A stretch of 9,794 nt of DNA from Deltaproteobacteria bacterium (lineage in GTDB: Bacteria > Desulfobacterota_B > Binatia > UBA9968), in the NCBI GenBank assembly GCA_027297485.1, contig JAPUHZ010000198.1, positions 1 to 9,794 of the forward strand, written 5' to 3'. Shown in pieces: positions 1-6,371 of the stretch (position 1 is its first letter; each line of letters opens with the position of its first letter). A program made the position numbers and the translations under genes. The notes below the pieces were generated by a model. That model was not told the origin of the DNA, searched no databases, and saw nothing but the letters and a program-made list of their open reading frames with translations.

Positions 1-53
1 AAGCCTCACGTTCGGTTCCCTCGTCCTTCAGTCTCCTTCCCCTCGGAATAGCC

Positions 54-308
54 TCAATGTAACAAATTTAAATACGTTTGTATTAGTTTCCGCACTTTTG
101 GGTCCTCCATCACAGTCAGACAGCCATTACGAATGATCGCATGCTCCGTCCCGTCCTTTGCGGTAATCACCAACGTTGGTAAAAGAAGATGGATGTGGAG
201 GTTGCCATGGCGGGGAGTGGAGGAGAAGCCATAGCGGCTCCCGTCATAGTACTCCTCCCAGTAGGTCCAAGAGAGATCCGTCCCCTCGGGATCCGTAAGC
301 CGAGCTTT
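54..308 (-). pseudogene. Decayed C-terminal gene fragment, possibly aminopeptidase (M29-like) related
   Basis: Read on the minus strand, the frame ending at the TGA at 54-56 gives about 84 residues that look like real protein: an opening stretch with TDPEGTDLSWTYWEEYYDG, then a tail with DGTEHAIIRNG and EDPKVRKLIQTYLN. The frame is open back to a stop at 381-383 but has no plausible ATG, GTG or TTG start ahead of the conserved-looking part. Upstream of about 308 it becomes low-complexity and overlaps the promoter/operator region. I read it as the remnant of a gene whose 5' part was lost. The TDPEGTDL stretch recalls, from memory, an uncharacterised leucyl-aminopeptidase (M29)-like family. That family link is weak. 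A protein-like appearance by chance cannot be excluded. Confidence 0.4.
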
Positions 309-316
309 TCCACCAC

Positions 317-349
317 CTTTTCTGTCAACGACTCGCCTTGACAGAAAAG
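317..349. promoter_or_regulatory. Perfect 12-bp inverted repeat overlapping the -35 box (putative operator)
   Basis: CTTTTCTGTCAA at 317-328 is exactly complementary to TTGACAGAAAAG at 338-349, with a 9-nt spacer, for a total span of 33 bp. The right arm contains the TTGACA -35 element of the promoter at 338-367. A dimeric repressor bound here would cover the -35 box. The stem is AT-rich and has no terminal T-tract, so it does not look like a rho-independent terminator. No regulator gene is in the window, so the binding protein is unknown. Confidence 0.6.
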
Positions 350-367
350 CCCTGTAGAGCCTATAAA
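338..367 (+). promoter_or_regulatory. Sigma70-type promoter of the catabolic operon
   Basis: TTGACA at 338-343 and TATAAA at 362-367 are separated by 18 nt. This is a perfect -35 and a five-of-six -10 on the strand of the downstream operon. Transcription would start near 374, giving a leader of about 80 nt before the ATG at 455, which has an AAGGAG ribosome binding site at 442-447. The -35 lies in the right arm of the inverted repeat at 317-349, so regulated transcription is likely. Confidence 0.6.
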
Positions 368-454
368 CATCAGAGTTACGCTAATCAACTCACACTCAGG
401 AGACCTGTGAGTCCCCGAGCATGGAACTAAAAATAATCGAGAAGGAGAAGCTCA

Positions 455-1447
455 ATGCCAACGAAGTTAAAATTTGGCCTGCTTTTGCCCCACTTTGGCG
501 AGTACGGATCGGTAGAAAGGTGTATCGAGGGTGCGAAAAAAGCCGAGGCATACGGTTTCGACTCTGTATGGATTAGGGACCACCTCATTTTCGAGCCTCA
601 CGGTATGGAAGGAACCGATAATACTCACATCGAAGGTCTTCTCATACTCTCAGCTATTGCGGCCGTGGCGAAAAAACTCGAACTTGGAACCGGCACGGTT
701 ATCTCCCACCGCCACCCCATCCATCTCGCGCAGGCGATGGCTGGTCTCAGTACGCTCAGTGACGGCAAGGTCATCATGGGGATTGGGCTGGGCACGTTCA
801 AGCATGAATTCGAGGCGGTAGGTTTTAAAAACAATACGCTTCAGGACCGGGTGAACCTTGCGAAGATCAACTCGGAGATTTGCCGCAGGCTCTGGAAAGG
901 CGAGAAAGTTACCTACAAAGATCAGTATTACGACTTTGCCGACGTCGAACTCAAGCCGCAGCCGAAAAATATGATTCCCATTTGGTATGGCGGCGGTACG
1001 CCCGCTTCCTGCCGGCGCGCGGCGGAATACTGCGACGGCTGGATGCCGGGCCGTATTCCGATGTCAACCTTCATCAAAATGGTCGGTTACTTACGCGATC
1101 AGTACAAAGCGCAGGAGCGACCAATGGGCACGGTGGGCGCGATTCCCATTGTCAGCATCGACAAGGACCTCGATACCGCGTTGAGCAAAGTCAATACGAA
1201 AGGCTTGATCGAGGAAGGGAACAAGCCGAGCAAGAAGACCTGGGTCAATTACGGCAATTTCAAATCCTACGAGGACATTCGTGGTCTGCTCTTAGCGGGC
1301 AAGCCCGAAGATGTCGTTCGCGACACCAAGGAATACGAAAAGAACGGCCTGAATCACATCGTTTATGATCTCAGGTTCCGCTATGCCGATTGGTACCAGC
1401 AGATCGACTATCTCGGCAAAGAAGTTCTGCCGGCGTTAAGAGCGTAG
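455..1447 (+). CDS. LLM-class flavin-dependent monooxygenase (first copy)
   Basis: This 330-residue protein has the length and layout of bacterial-luciferase-like TIM-barrel oxidoreductases, cytosolic enzymes that use reduced FMN or F420. Visible family features are the first strand KFGLLLPHFGEYG (residues 6-18), GFDSVWIRDH (34-43), the LELGTGTVISHRHPIHLAQ strand and helix (75-93), VIMGIGLG (106-113), PIWYGGGTPASCRRAAEYCDGWMP (175-198, the phosphate-binding side of the barrel) and a C-terminal GKPEDVVRDTKEYEKNGLNHIV segment. The ATG is preceded by a strong AAGGAG (442-447) at 7-nt spacing, and the next promoter-like site lies upstream. It is the first gene of the run and shares only family-level similarity with the second LLM gene. 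The substrate is unknown. Cofactor choice between FMN and F420 cannot be settled here, and no flavin reductase is in the window. Confidence 0.93.
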   Translation: MPTKLKFGLLLPHFGEYGSVERCIEGAKKAEAYGFDSVWIRDHLIFEPHGMEGTDNTHIEGLLILSAIAAVAKKLELGTGTVISHRHPIHLAQAMAGLSTLSDGKVIMGIGLGTFKHEFEAVGFKNNTLQDRVNLAKINSEICRRLWKGEKVTYKDQYYDFADVELKPQPKNMIPIWYGGGTPASCRRAAEYCDGWMPGRIPMSTFIKMVGYLRDQYKAQERPMGTVGAIPIVSIDKDLDTALSKVNTKGLIEEGNKPSKKTWVNYGNFKSYEDIRGLLLAGKPEDVVRDTKEYEKNGLNHIVYDLRFRYADWYQQIDYLGKEVLPALRA

Positions 1448-1452
1448 ACACC

Positions 1453-1545
1453 GTTCAAATCGTTTCAGACGTTCCAGTCGTTCAAAATGTTCTGAAGATT
1501 GGAATTAATGGTTCGAACTGTTTGAACGACTTGAACGATTTGAAC
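1453..1545. repeat. Inverted array of 9-nt units between the first monooxygenase and the hydrolase
   Basis: The left half (1453-1497) reads as five consecutive 9-mers: GTTCAAATC, GTTTCAGAC, GTTCCAGTC, GTTCAAAAT, GTTCTGAAG. The right half (1510-1545) holds four in the opposite orientation: GGTTCGAAC, TGTTTGAAC, GACTTGAAC, GATTTGAAC. The outer 12 bp (1453-1464 with 1534-1545) and an inner 10 bp (1478-1487 with 1521-1530) are exact complements, so the transcript can fold into a long, partly bulged hairpin. It ends 11 nt before the AGGAG ribosome binding site of the next gene. Role unknown: it could be a transcript-processing or stabilising structure, or a dispersed intergenic repeat. Confidence 0.8.
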
Positions 1546-1568
1546 CAGTTAGATGTTAGGAGTTCGAT

Positions 1569-2486
1569 ATGCGTACAGAGAAAGTTAATTTCTACAGCGA
1601 AGGCGATAAGCTGAGCGGTGTGCTTTATTTCCCGGACTCCGATCAGGGAAAACCTTATTCGGGGATCGTCCAGGGTCCCGGATTTCTCGGTCTCAAAGAC
1701 GCCAAGCACTATATCATGATGTTCGAGAAGCTGTGCAAAGCGGGTTATGCCTGCCTTTGCTTCGACTACCGCGGGTGGGGAGACAGTGAGGGAAAGCAAC
1801 GTGGCTGGGTCATGCCACAATGGCAGGTCGAAGATATCCGCAATGCGATCACCTACATGCAAACCCGCGAAGAGATCGACCCGAACCGGATCGCCATGTA
1901 TGGCTCCGGCGGCACTGGCGGAGGCAACGCGGTTTACGTCGCGGCGGTCGATCAGCGAGTCAAGTGCGTCGTCTGCTATCTCGGAGTCAGCAACGGCCGG
2001 GATTGGCTCCGTTCCATGCGGCGGGAATACGAATGGGTCGATTACCTTAAGCACCTCGACGAGGATCGGAAGCAGCGAGTGCTCACCGGTTCCGGCCAGA
2101 TTGTCAGCGCGCGGGAGGAAATCATGGTTCAGACTCCCGAGCGCAAGACGACGACCATAAAGAAGGATGTGGAAAGCAAGATCCCCAATACCATGCCGCT
2201 CCAGTGTGCCGAGGCGATTCTTGAATACAGTCCCGAGGATGTCGTACACAAAATCTCGCCGCGAGGGGTCCTGTTCCTGGCAGTGGAGAATGACGCTGTG
2301 ACGCCAGAGGAACAATCCTTCCGTCTCTATGAAAAGGCCGGCGAGCCGAAAAAATTGGTGCTCTTCAAACAGACCACCCACTACGGAATCTACAACGATT
2401 ATTTCAACGAGGTGGCGGCGAACGTCGTCGATTGGTACAACCGCTACCTGAAGTATGAAAAGATCGCCGTGACCGAATCTTCATAG
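1569..2486 (+). CDS. Alpha/beta hydrolase with atypical nucleophile elbow
   Basis: This 305-residue protein of the alpha/beta-hydrolase fold is closest in style to dienelactone-hydrolase/S15-type enzymes. An N-terminal sheet (residues 5-21) is followed by an oxyanion-type QGPGF segment (35-39), CFDYRGWGDSEG (64-75), the elbow region RIAMYGSGGTGGGNAVYVAA (107-126), a helical cap around 140-215, the acid strand VLFLAVENDAVTPEEQ (234-249, candidate Asp242) and KQTTHYGIYNDYF (267-279, candidate His271). At the elbow there is no canonical G-x-S-x-G. The sequence is Gly112-Ser-Gly-Gly-Thr-Gly-Gly-Gly, so the nucleophile could be Thr116 (G-x-T-x-G), a displaced Ser113, or absent. The start follows TTAGGAG at 1556-1562. 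The gene sits between two LLM monooxygenases, 8 nt before the second, suggesting it acts on an ester, lactone or amide they produce (inference). Confidence 0.88.
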   Translation: MRTEKVNFYSEGDKLSGVLYFPDSDQGKPYSGIVQGPGFLGLKDAKHYIMMFEKLCKAGYACLCFDYRGWGDSEGKQRGWVMPQWQVEDIRNAITYMQTREEIDPNRIAMYGSGGTGGGNAVYVAAVDQRVKCVVCYLGVSNGRDWLRSMRREYEWVDYLKHLDEDRKQRVLTGSGQIVSAREEIMVQTPERKTTTIKKDVESKIPNTMPLQCAEAILEYSPEDVVHKISPRGVLFLAVENDAVTPEEQSFRLYEKAGEPKKLVLFKQTTHYGIYNDYFNEVAANVVDWYNRYLKYEKIAVTESS

Positions 2487-2494
2487 GAACCAAA

Positions 2495-3517
2495 ATGAAA
2501 AAAATTCAGTTCGGCGTGAGAGTCCCCAACTCCGGTCCGCTTTCTAGAACGGAGAATATCGTTAAAGCGGCAAAGACGGCGGAAGAGCTGGGATTTGATT
2601 CGATCTGGGTTCATGACCACGTGGTTTGGAGCTCGGAGATGCACCGCCATCACATCTCCTCCGGTGCCACTGAGGCAATTACGGACACCCAAGAGGCGAA
2701 TTTCTACGAGGCGTTAATGGTCTTGTCCTATTTGGCTGGTGAGACCAAAAAAATCACATTAGGTGTTGCTTGCCTGGTCATGCCTTGCCGAAATCCCATC
2801 TATGCAGCCAAACAGTGTGCGACGCTGGATTGGCTCTGCAATGGGCGGTTAATCGTTGGTGTAGGCCTCGGTTCCAAAGCCACGCGTGAGTCAGATGAGT
2901 TTGGGGTCTTCGGCGTTTCGTACGACCGGCGCGGGGACCGCACTGATGAATATATCGAGGCGATGAAAGCGATATGGACGCAGTCCAAGGCTTCCTTTCA
3001 AGGGGAGTTTATCGGCTTTAAGGACGCAGAGATCTATCCGAAGCCCGTTCAGAAACCTCATCCGCCTGTCTGGGTCGGCGGTTGGATGAAGCTGGCTGCG
3101 AAGCGCGCGGGAAAATACGGCGAAGGCTGGATTCCCGGTTGGCTCTCGCCGAAAGAGATGAAGGTCGGATGTGACATCTTGGCGCAAACCGCTAGGGAGA
3201 ACGGCCGTGATCCCTCCAAAATCACCATTGCCGTTGAGAAGCTCGCAACGATTGCCAAGACGCGCGAGGAGGGTCTCAATCTCGCGATGGCGACCATTAA
3301 AGCCAGCAGCACCAGTTACGAACGCAATATCGATAACATGCAATTTGCCTTAGACCGCCACATTTTGGGTTCCGTAGATGATGTGCGACGCAGAATCGAC
3401 GAATTCATCGAAGCAGGCGTGCAACACTTCGAGCTGAAGATCATCTATCCGACCATGGATAGCTTTATTAAACAGATGGGGCTCTGGTCCGAAGAGATTC
3501 TACCGCACTATCAATAA
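2495..3517 (+). CDS. LLM-class flavin-dependent monooxygenase (second copy)
   Basis: This is a 340-residue luciferase-like TIM-barrel oxidoreductase. Recognisable elements are IQFGVRVPNSGP (residues 4-15), the GFDSIWVHDHVVW strand and loop (33-45), KKITLGVACLVMPCRNPIYAAKQCATLDWL (85-114), GRLIVGVGLGSK (117-128), DEYIEAMKAIWT (151-162), the segment YPKPVQKPHPPVWVGG (181-196) and a C-terminal GSVDDVRRRIDEFIEAGVQHFELKI helix and strand. A histidine-rich insertion, MHRHHISSGATEAITDTQ (49-66), follows strand 2, where family members usually shape the substrate pocket. The ATG lies 8 nt after the hydrolase stop. Its ribosome binding site (AGGAA at 2485-2489) overlaps that stop codon, implying co-translation. 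It diverges clearly from the first LLM gene, so the two probably act on different intermediates. Substrate unknown. Confidence 0.93.
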   Translation: MKKIQFGVRVPNSGPLSRTENIVKAAKTAEELGFDSIWVHDHVVWSSEMHRHHISSGATEAITDTQEANFYEALMVLSYLAGETKKITLGVACLVMPCRNPIYAAKQCATLDWLCNGRLIVGVGLGSKATRESDEFGVFGVSYDRRGDRTDEYIEAMKAIWTQSKASFQGEFIGFKDAEIYPKPVQKPHPPVWVGGWMKLAAKRAGKYGEGWIPGWLSPKEMKVGCDILAQTARENGRDPSKITIAVEKLATIAKTREEGLNLAMATIKASSTSYERNIDNMQFALDRHILGSVDDVRRRIDEFIEAGVQHFELKIIYPTMDSFIKQMGLWSEEILPHYQ

Positions 3518-3519
3518 AC

Positions 3520-3559
3520 GGTTTCGAGTTTCGAGTCGAGATGCCCGAAACGAGAAACC
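3520..3559. repeat. Imperfect hairpin with GTTTCGA repeats between monooxygenase and hydroxylase genes
   Basis: GTTTCGAGTTTCG at 3521-3533 pairs with CGAAACGAGAAAC at 3546-3558 at 11 of 13 positions, plus a G-C pair outside (3520/3559), around a 12-nt loop. The left arm is also a 7-nt direct repeat (GTTTCGA twice, then GTCGAG). It fills most of the 63-nt gap, ends 10 nt before the GGAGAG ribosome binding site of the next gene and has no T-tract. It could be an RNA-processing site or an attenuating structure separating the monooxygenase half from the hydroxylase half of the operon. Confidence 0.6.
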
Positions 3560-3580
3560 TCCAAGTAGCGGAGAGAAACA

Positions 3581-4060
3581 GTGAAGCTCTCTTTCCAACT
3601 CAATGGCCGTCCGGTCGAGACGGAGTGTGAACCCCAAGAAACGCTGGCTGAGGTCCTGCGCAATCAACTCAACCTCACGGGGACCAAGGTTTCCTGCGAG
3701 GTTCAGGTGTGCGGTGCCTGTACGGTCCTCGTTGACGACTTGCCGGTGAGCTCCTGCACGCAACTGGCCTACGAAGTCCGAGATCGGAATGTCCTCACAA
3801 TCGAAGGACTGGCCCACCCTGACGGAACACTCCACCCCATTCAGCAGGCCTTTATCGACGAGTTTGCCTTCCAGTGCGGCTTTTGCACTCCGGGGATGAT
3901 TCTGGCAACCAAGGCGCTGCTAACCGAAAACCCCAAGCCAACAGAGGATGAGATCGTCCACTATATGGACGGTAATATCTGCCGCTGCACTGGTTATGTG
4001 ACGATTGTTCGGGCGATTAAAAAAGCGGCTGCCGATTTGCTCAAGGGAAAACATCAATGA
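3581..4060 (+). CDS. Molybdenum hydroxylase [2Fe-2S] small subunit (XdhC/CoxS type)
   Basis: This 159-residue electron-transfer subunit of a xanthine-dehydrogenase-family enzyme carries two [2Fe-2S] clusters. The N-terminal plant-ferredoxin-like domain has Cys39, Cys44, Cys47 and Cys59 (SCEVQVCGACTVLVDD...SC). The C-terminal helical domain has Cys99-x2-Cys102 (QCGFCTPGM) and Cys134-x-Cys136 (ICRCTGY), the signature set that passes electrons from the Mo site to FAD. The length is normal for the family. The start is a GTG at 3581 following GGAGAG (3570-3575); no nearer ATG fits the MKLSFQLNGRPV beginning. Its stop overlaps the next start by 4 nt (ATGA), a strong sign of translational coupling with the Mo subunit. 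The first cluster loop has EVQ where homologues more often have a Gly- or His-containing segment, a minor variation. Confidence 0.95.
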   Translation: MKLSFQLNGRPVETECEPQETLAEVLRNQLNLTGTKVSCEVQVCGACTVLVDDLPVSSCTQLAYEVRDRNVLTIEGLAHPDGTLHPIQQAFIDEFAFQCGFCTPGMILATKALLTENPKPTEDEIVHYMDGNICRCTGYVTIVRAIKKAAADLLKGKHQ

Positions 4061-6345
4061 GCGAAATTAAGAAACAAGATTTTCGTGTCGTTAACCATTC
4101 CGTGCCTAGACGAGACGGTCCAGCTAAAGTCACGGGAAAGGCTACTTATGTGAGCGATATCAGGCTCATCGGCATGGCCTATGCCAAAGTGCTGCGCAGC
4201 CCTTACGCTCATGCGAAGATCGTCTCGATCGACACCTCTCGCGCTGCATCTCGTCCGGGCGTCTTTACGGTTTTGAGCAGCAACGACTTTGAAGGAATTA
4301 ATCCTTATTACGGTCACGCAGTCAGAGATCACCCGCTCCTTGCCATTGAGAAAGTGCGCTATGCCGGCGAGCCTGTGGCCGCGGTGGTAGCGGTAGACGA
4401 GCGGACCGCATTTGAGGCGTTGGAATATATCGATGTCCAATACGAAGAGTTGAAAACTACCCTCACACCGAAAGAGGCTTTGGAAAAAGGAGCTCCCCTG
4501 CTTCATCAGCGACAGTTTGAGGCGGGAGCTCTGCGGGGCTTCGAAGGCGAAGTAACTGCCGGCCGGGGCACCAATATCTGCCAGGAGGCCCACATCAAGT
4601 GGGGTGACGTAGAAGCCGCCTTTGCTAAGGCAGCAGCCATCGTTGAAGGGGAGTACTATTTCCCGATGACGTATGCCTACGCGATGGAGCCTTACGTGGC
4701 GATCGCGGAAGTGAGCGAAAACGGCGTGACCATTTATTCCTCCGCACAGCATCCCTTTATGGTACGGCATGACCTCACATCGGTCTTCAATTTGCCGGTG
4801 AGCCAGATTCGCTTGATCGTCCCCTTCGTCGGCGGCGGCTACGGGAGCAAATCCTACACCAAGATTGAGCCGCTTGTGGCAGTCTGCGCCTGGAAGGCGA
4901 AGCGGCCGGTCAAACTTCAGTTGACGGTGGAAGAGGCAATGCTGACCACGCGCAGCGACGATGCTTTGACTTGGATGCGCACGGCGGTCGACACCAACGG
5001 CAAAATCATCGCACGACAGGCCAAAATCTACATGAACACGGGTGCCTATGCGGAAAATAGCCCTCTCGTGTGTGAGAAAGCGACCAACCGGTGTGTGGGC
5101 CCCTATTCCATACCTAACATTCAAATCGACAATTATTCGGTTTATACCAACACGGTGCCGGCCAGTTCATACCGCGGCTTCGGCTGTGCGCAAGTTACCA
5201 TGGCAGGCGAATCACAGATCGACGAGCTGGCGGCGAAGATCGGCAAAGACGCATACGAGTTCCGTCTGGCGAATGCGGCAAAACCGGGCGAAGAGTTTTT
5301 CCCGAAGATGCGTCCCTTTGATGGCACGCTAAAGGAAGACTTGGAGGTCGCGGCGAAAGCGATAAACTGGAAAGACCCATTGCCCAAAGGGCGCGGGCAC
5401 AGTATCGGCTGTTCCGGCAGTGACGCGGGAGCGTACCCGTTGACATCAACGGTCGTCCGGGTCCATGCCGACGGTTCGGTCTCGATTATGACCGGGAGTA
5501 CGGAACTGGGCCAAGGAAGTCATACCGTCATTCCCCAAATTGCTGCCGAGGAATTGGGAGTGCCTTTTGAGAAAGTTCGCGTCATCGCCTCGGATACGGC
5601 CATTACGCCCTACGACCGCTCCACGGGAGCCAGCCGGACGACGACGCTGATGGGCCGTGCGGTTTTGGAGGCAAGCCGTGAGGCGATTGAACAAATGGTA
5701 CACATGACGGCGGATGTGTTGAAAGTGAAGACGGAACAGATCGAAGTAATCAGAGGGGGAGTGCGCTGCGGCGAGGCCCAATTAAGCTGGTCCGAAGTCA
5801 TCAGCAAATATTACGGACTTCCCGACGGTGAAGTGATGGGACGTGCCACTATCCGCAAGGCGGGAGATTTCTCCAAGCTGCCGGTCTTTTGGGAGGTGGC
5901 TTGCACCGCAGTGGAACTTTCCGTCGATGAGGAAACCGGCCTGGTTCATATGGAGAAGCTGGCAACGGTAGGAGATGTGGGGCTAGCGATCAACCCTGCA
6001 CTCGCCGAAGGGCAAGACATCGGGGCCGCAACGATGGGCATGGGAGTAGGGCTCTTTGAAGAATTGGTTTACGAAGGCCCGCAGTTGGTTAACGGGTCGA
6101 TTCTGGATTATCGCGTTCCTCGCTTCTCGGATCTACCCTCTCAGGTCGAGCTTCGCCTAGTGCAGAATCGGGATGGGGTCGGACCCTACGGTGCCAAAGG
6201 AGGCGGAGAAGCGTCGCTCAATTCTATGCCGGCAAATATCGCCAATGCGGTATATCATGCAACGGGAGTGCGCATCCGAAGAGCGCCGTTGACGCCGGAG
6301 AGGGTCTGGCGGGCACTCAAAGAGAAGGAAAAAGGAAAAAGTTAA
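4057..6345 (+). CDS. Molybdenum hydroxylase large catalytic subunit, molybdopterin-binding
   Basis: This 762-residue catalytic subunit of a xanthine-dehydrogenase/aldehyde-oxidase-family hydroxylase oxidises a substrate C-H with water-derived oxygen at a Mo-cytosine-dinucleotide-type centre (family knowledge). It starts with the a/b hammerhead domain (about residues 25-135), followed by Mo-cofactor-binding motifs: VGGGYGSK (258-265), ASSYRGFG (369-376), TELGQGSHT (482-490) and GAKGGGE (712-718), where Glu718 is the expected catalytic base. The active-site loop lacks the AYRCSFR signature of form I CO dehydrogenase, so it is not a genuine CO dehydrogenase. Full length. It starts within the stop of the small subunit, with AAGGGA at 4043-4048 as ribosome binding site. 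The substrate is probably an aromatic or N-heterocycle given the neighbours, but this is inference. Confidence 0.95.
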   Translation: MSEIKKQDFRVVNHSVPRRDGPAKVTGKATYVSDIRLIGMAYAKVLRSPYAHAKIVSIDTSRAASRPGVFTVLSSNDFEGINPYYGHAVRDHPLLAIEKVRYAGEPVAAVVAVDERTAFEALEYIDVQYEELKTTLTPKEALEKGAPLLHQRQFEAGALRGFEGEVTAGRGTNICQEAHIKWGDVEAAFAKAAAIVEGEYYFPMTYAYAMEPYVAIAEVSENGVTIYSSAQHPFMVRHDLTSVFNLPVSQIRLIVPFVGGGYGSKSYTKIEPLVAVCAWKAKRPVKLQLTVEEAMLTTRSDDALTWMRTAVDTNGKIIARQAKIYMNTGAYAENSPLVCEKATNRCVGPYSIPNIQIDNYSVYTNTVPASSYRGFGCAQVTMAGESQIDELAAKIGKDAYEFRLANAAKPGEEFFPKMRPFDGTLKEDLEVAAKAINWKDPLPKGRGHSIGCSGSDAGAYPLTSTVVRVHADGSVSIMTGSTELGQGSHTVIPQIAAEELGVPFEKVRVIASDTAITPYDRSTGASRTTTLMGRAVLEASREAIEQMVHMTADVLKVKTEQIEVIRGGVRCGEAQLSWSEVISKYYGLPDGEVMGRATIRKAGDFSKLPVFWEVACTAVELSVDEETGLVHMEKLATVGDVGLAINPALAEGQDIGAATMGMGVGLFEELVYEGPQLVNGSILDYRVPRFSDLPSQVELRLVQNRDGVGPYGAKGGGEASLNSMPANIANAVYHATGVRIRRAPLTPERVWRALKEKEKGKS

Positions 6346-6371
6346 AAGTAAAAAGATTTGATTTTTTCATC

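Noticed and set aside
167..388. Minus-strand 73-codon frame starting at a TTG
   Set aside because: It overlaps the better protein-like frame in another phase and the promoter/operator, and its C-terminal half is not protein-like. At most it preserves a few frameshifted residues of the relic.
1453..1545. CRISPR array
   Set aside because: The units are 9 nt with no spacers of CRISPR length, orientation flips midway, and no cas genes are present.
1482..2381. Long minus-strand open frame (299 codons) opposite the hydrolase gene
   Set aside because: It is antisense to a clear alpha/beta hydrolase, its protein has no recognisable motif, and its tail translates the 9-nt repeat array into KSFKSFKQF.
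4054..5124. Long minus-strand open frame (356 codons) opposite the Mo subunit
   Set aside because: It is a shadow of the molybdopterin-binding gene. Composition is rich in His and Arg as expected for antisense, with no domain.
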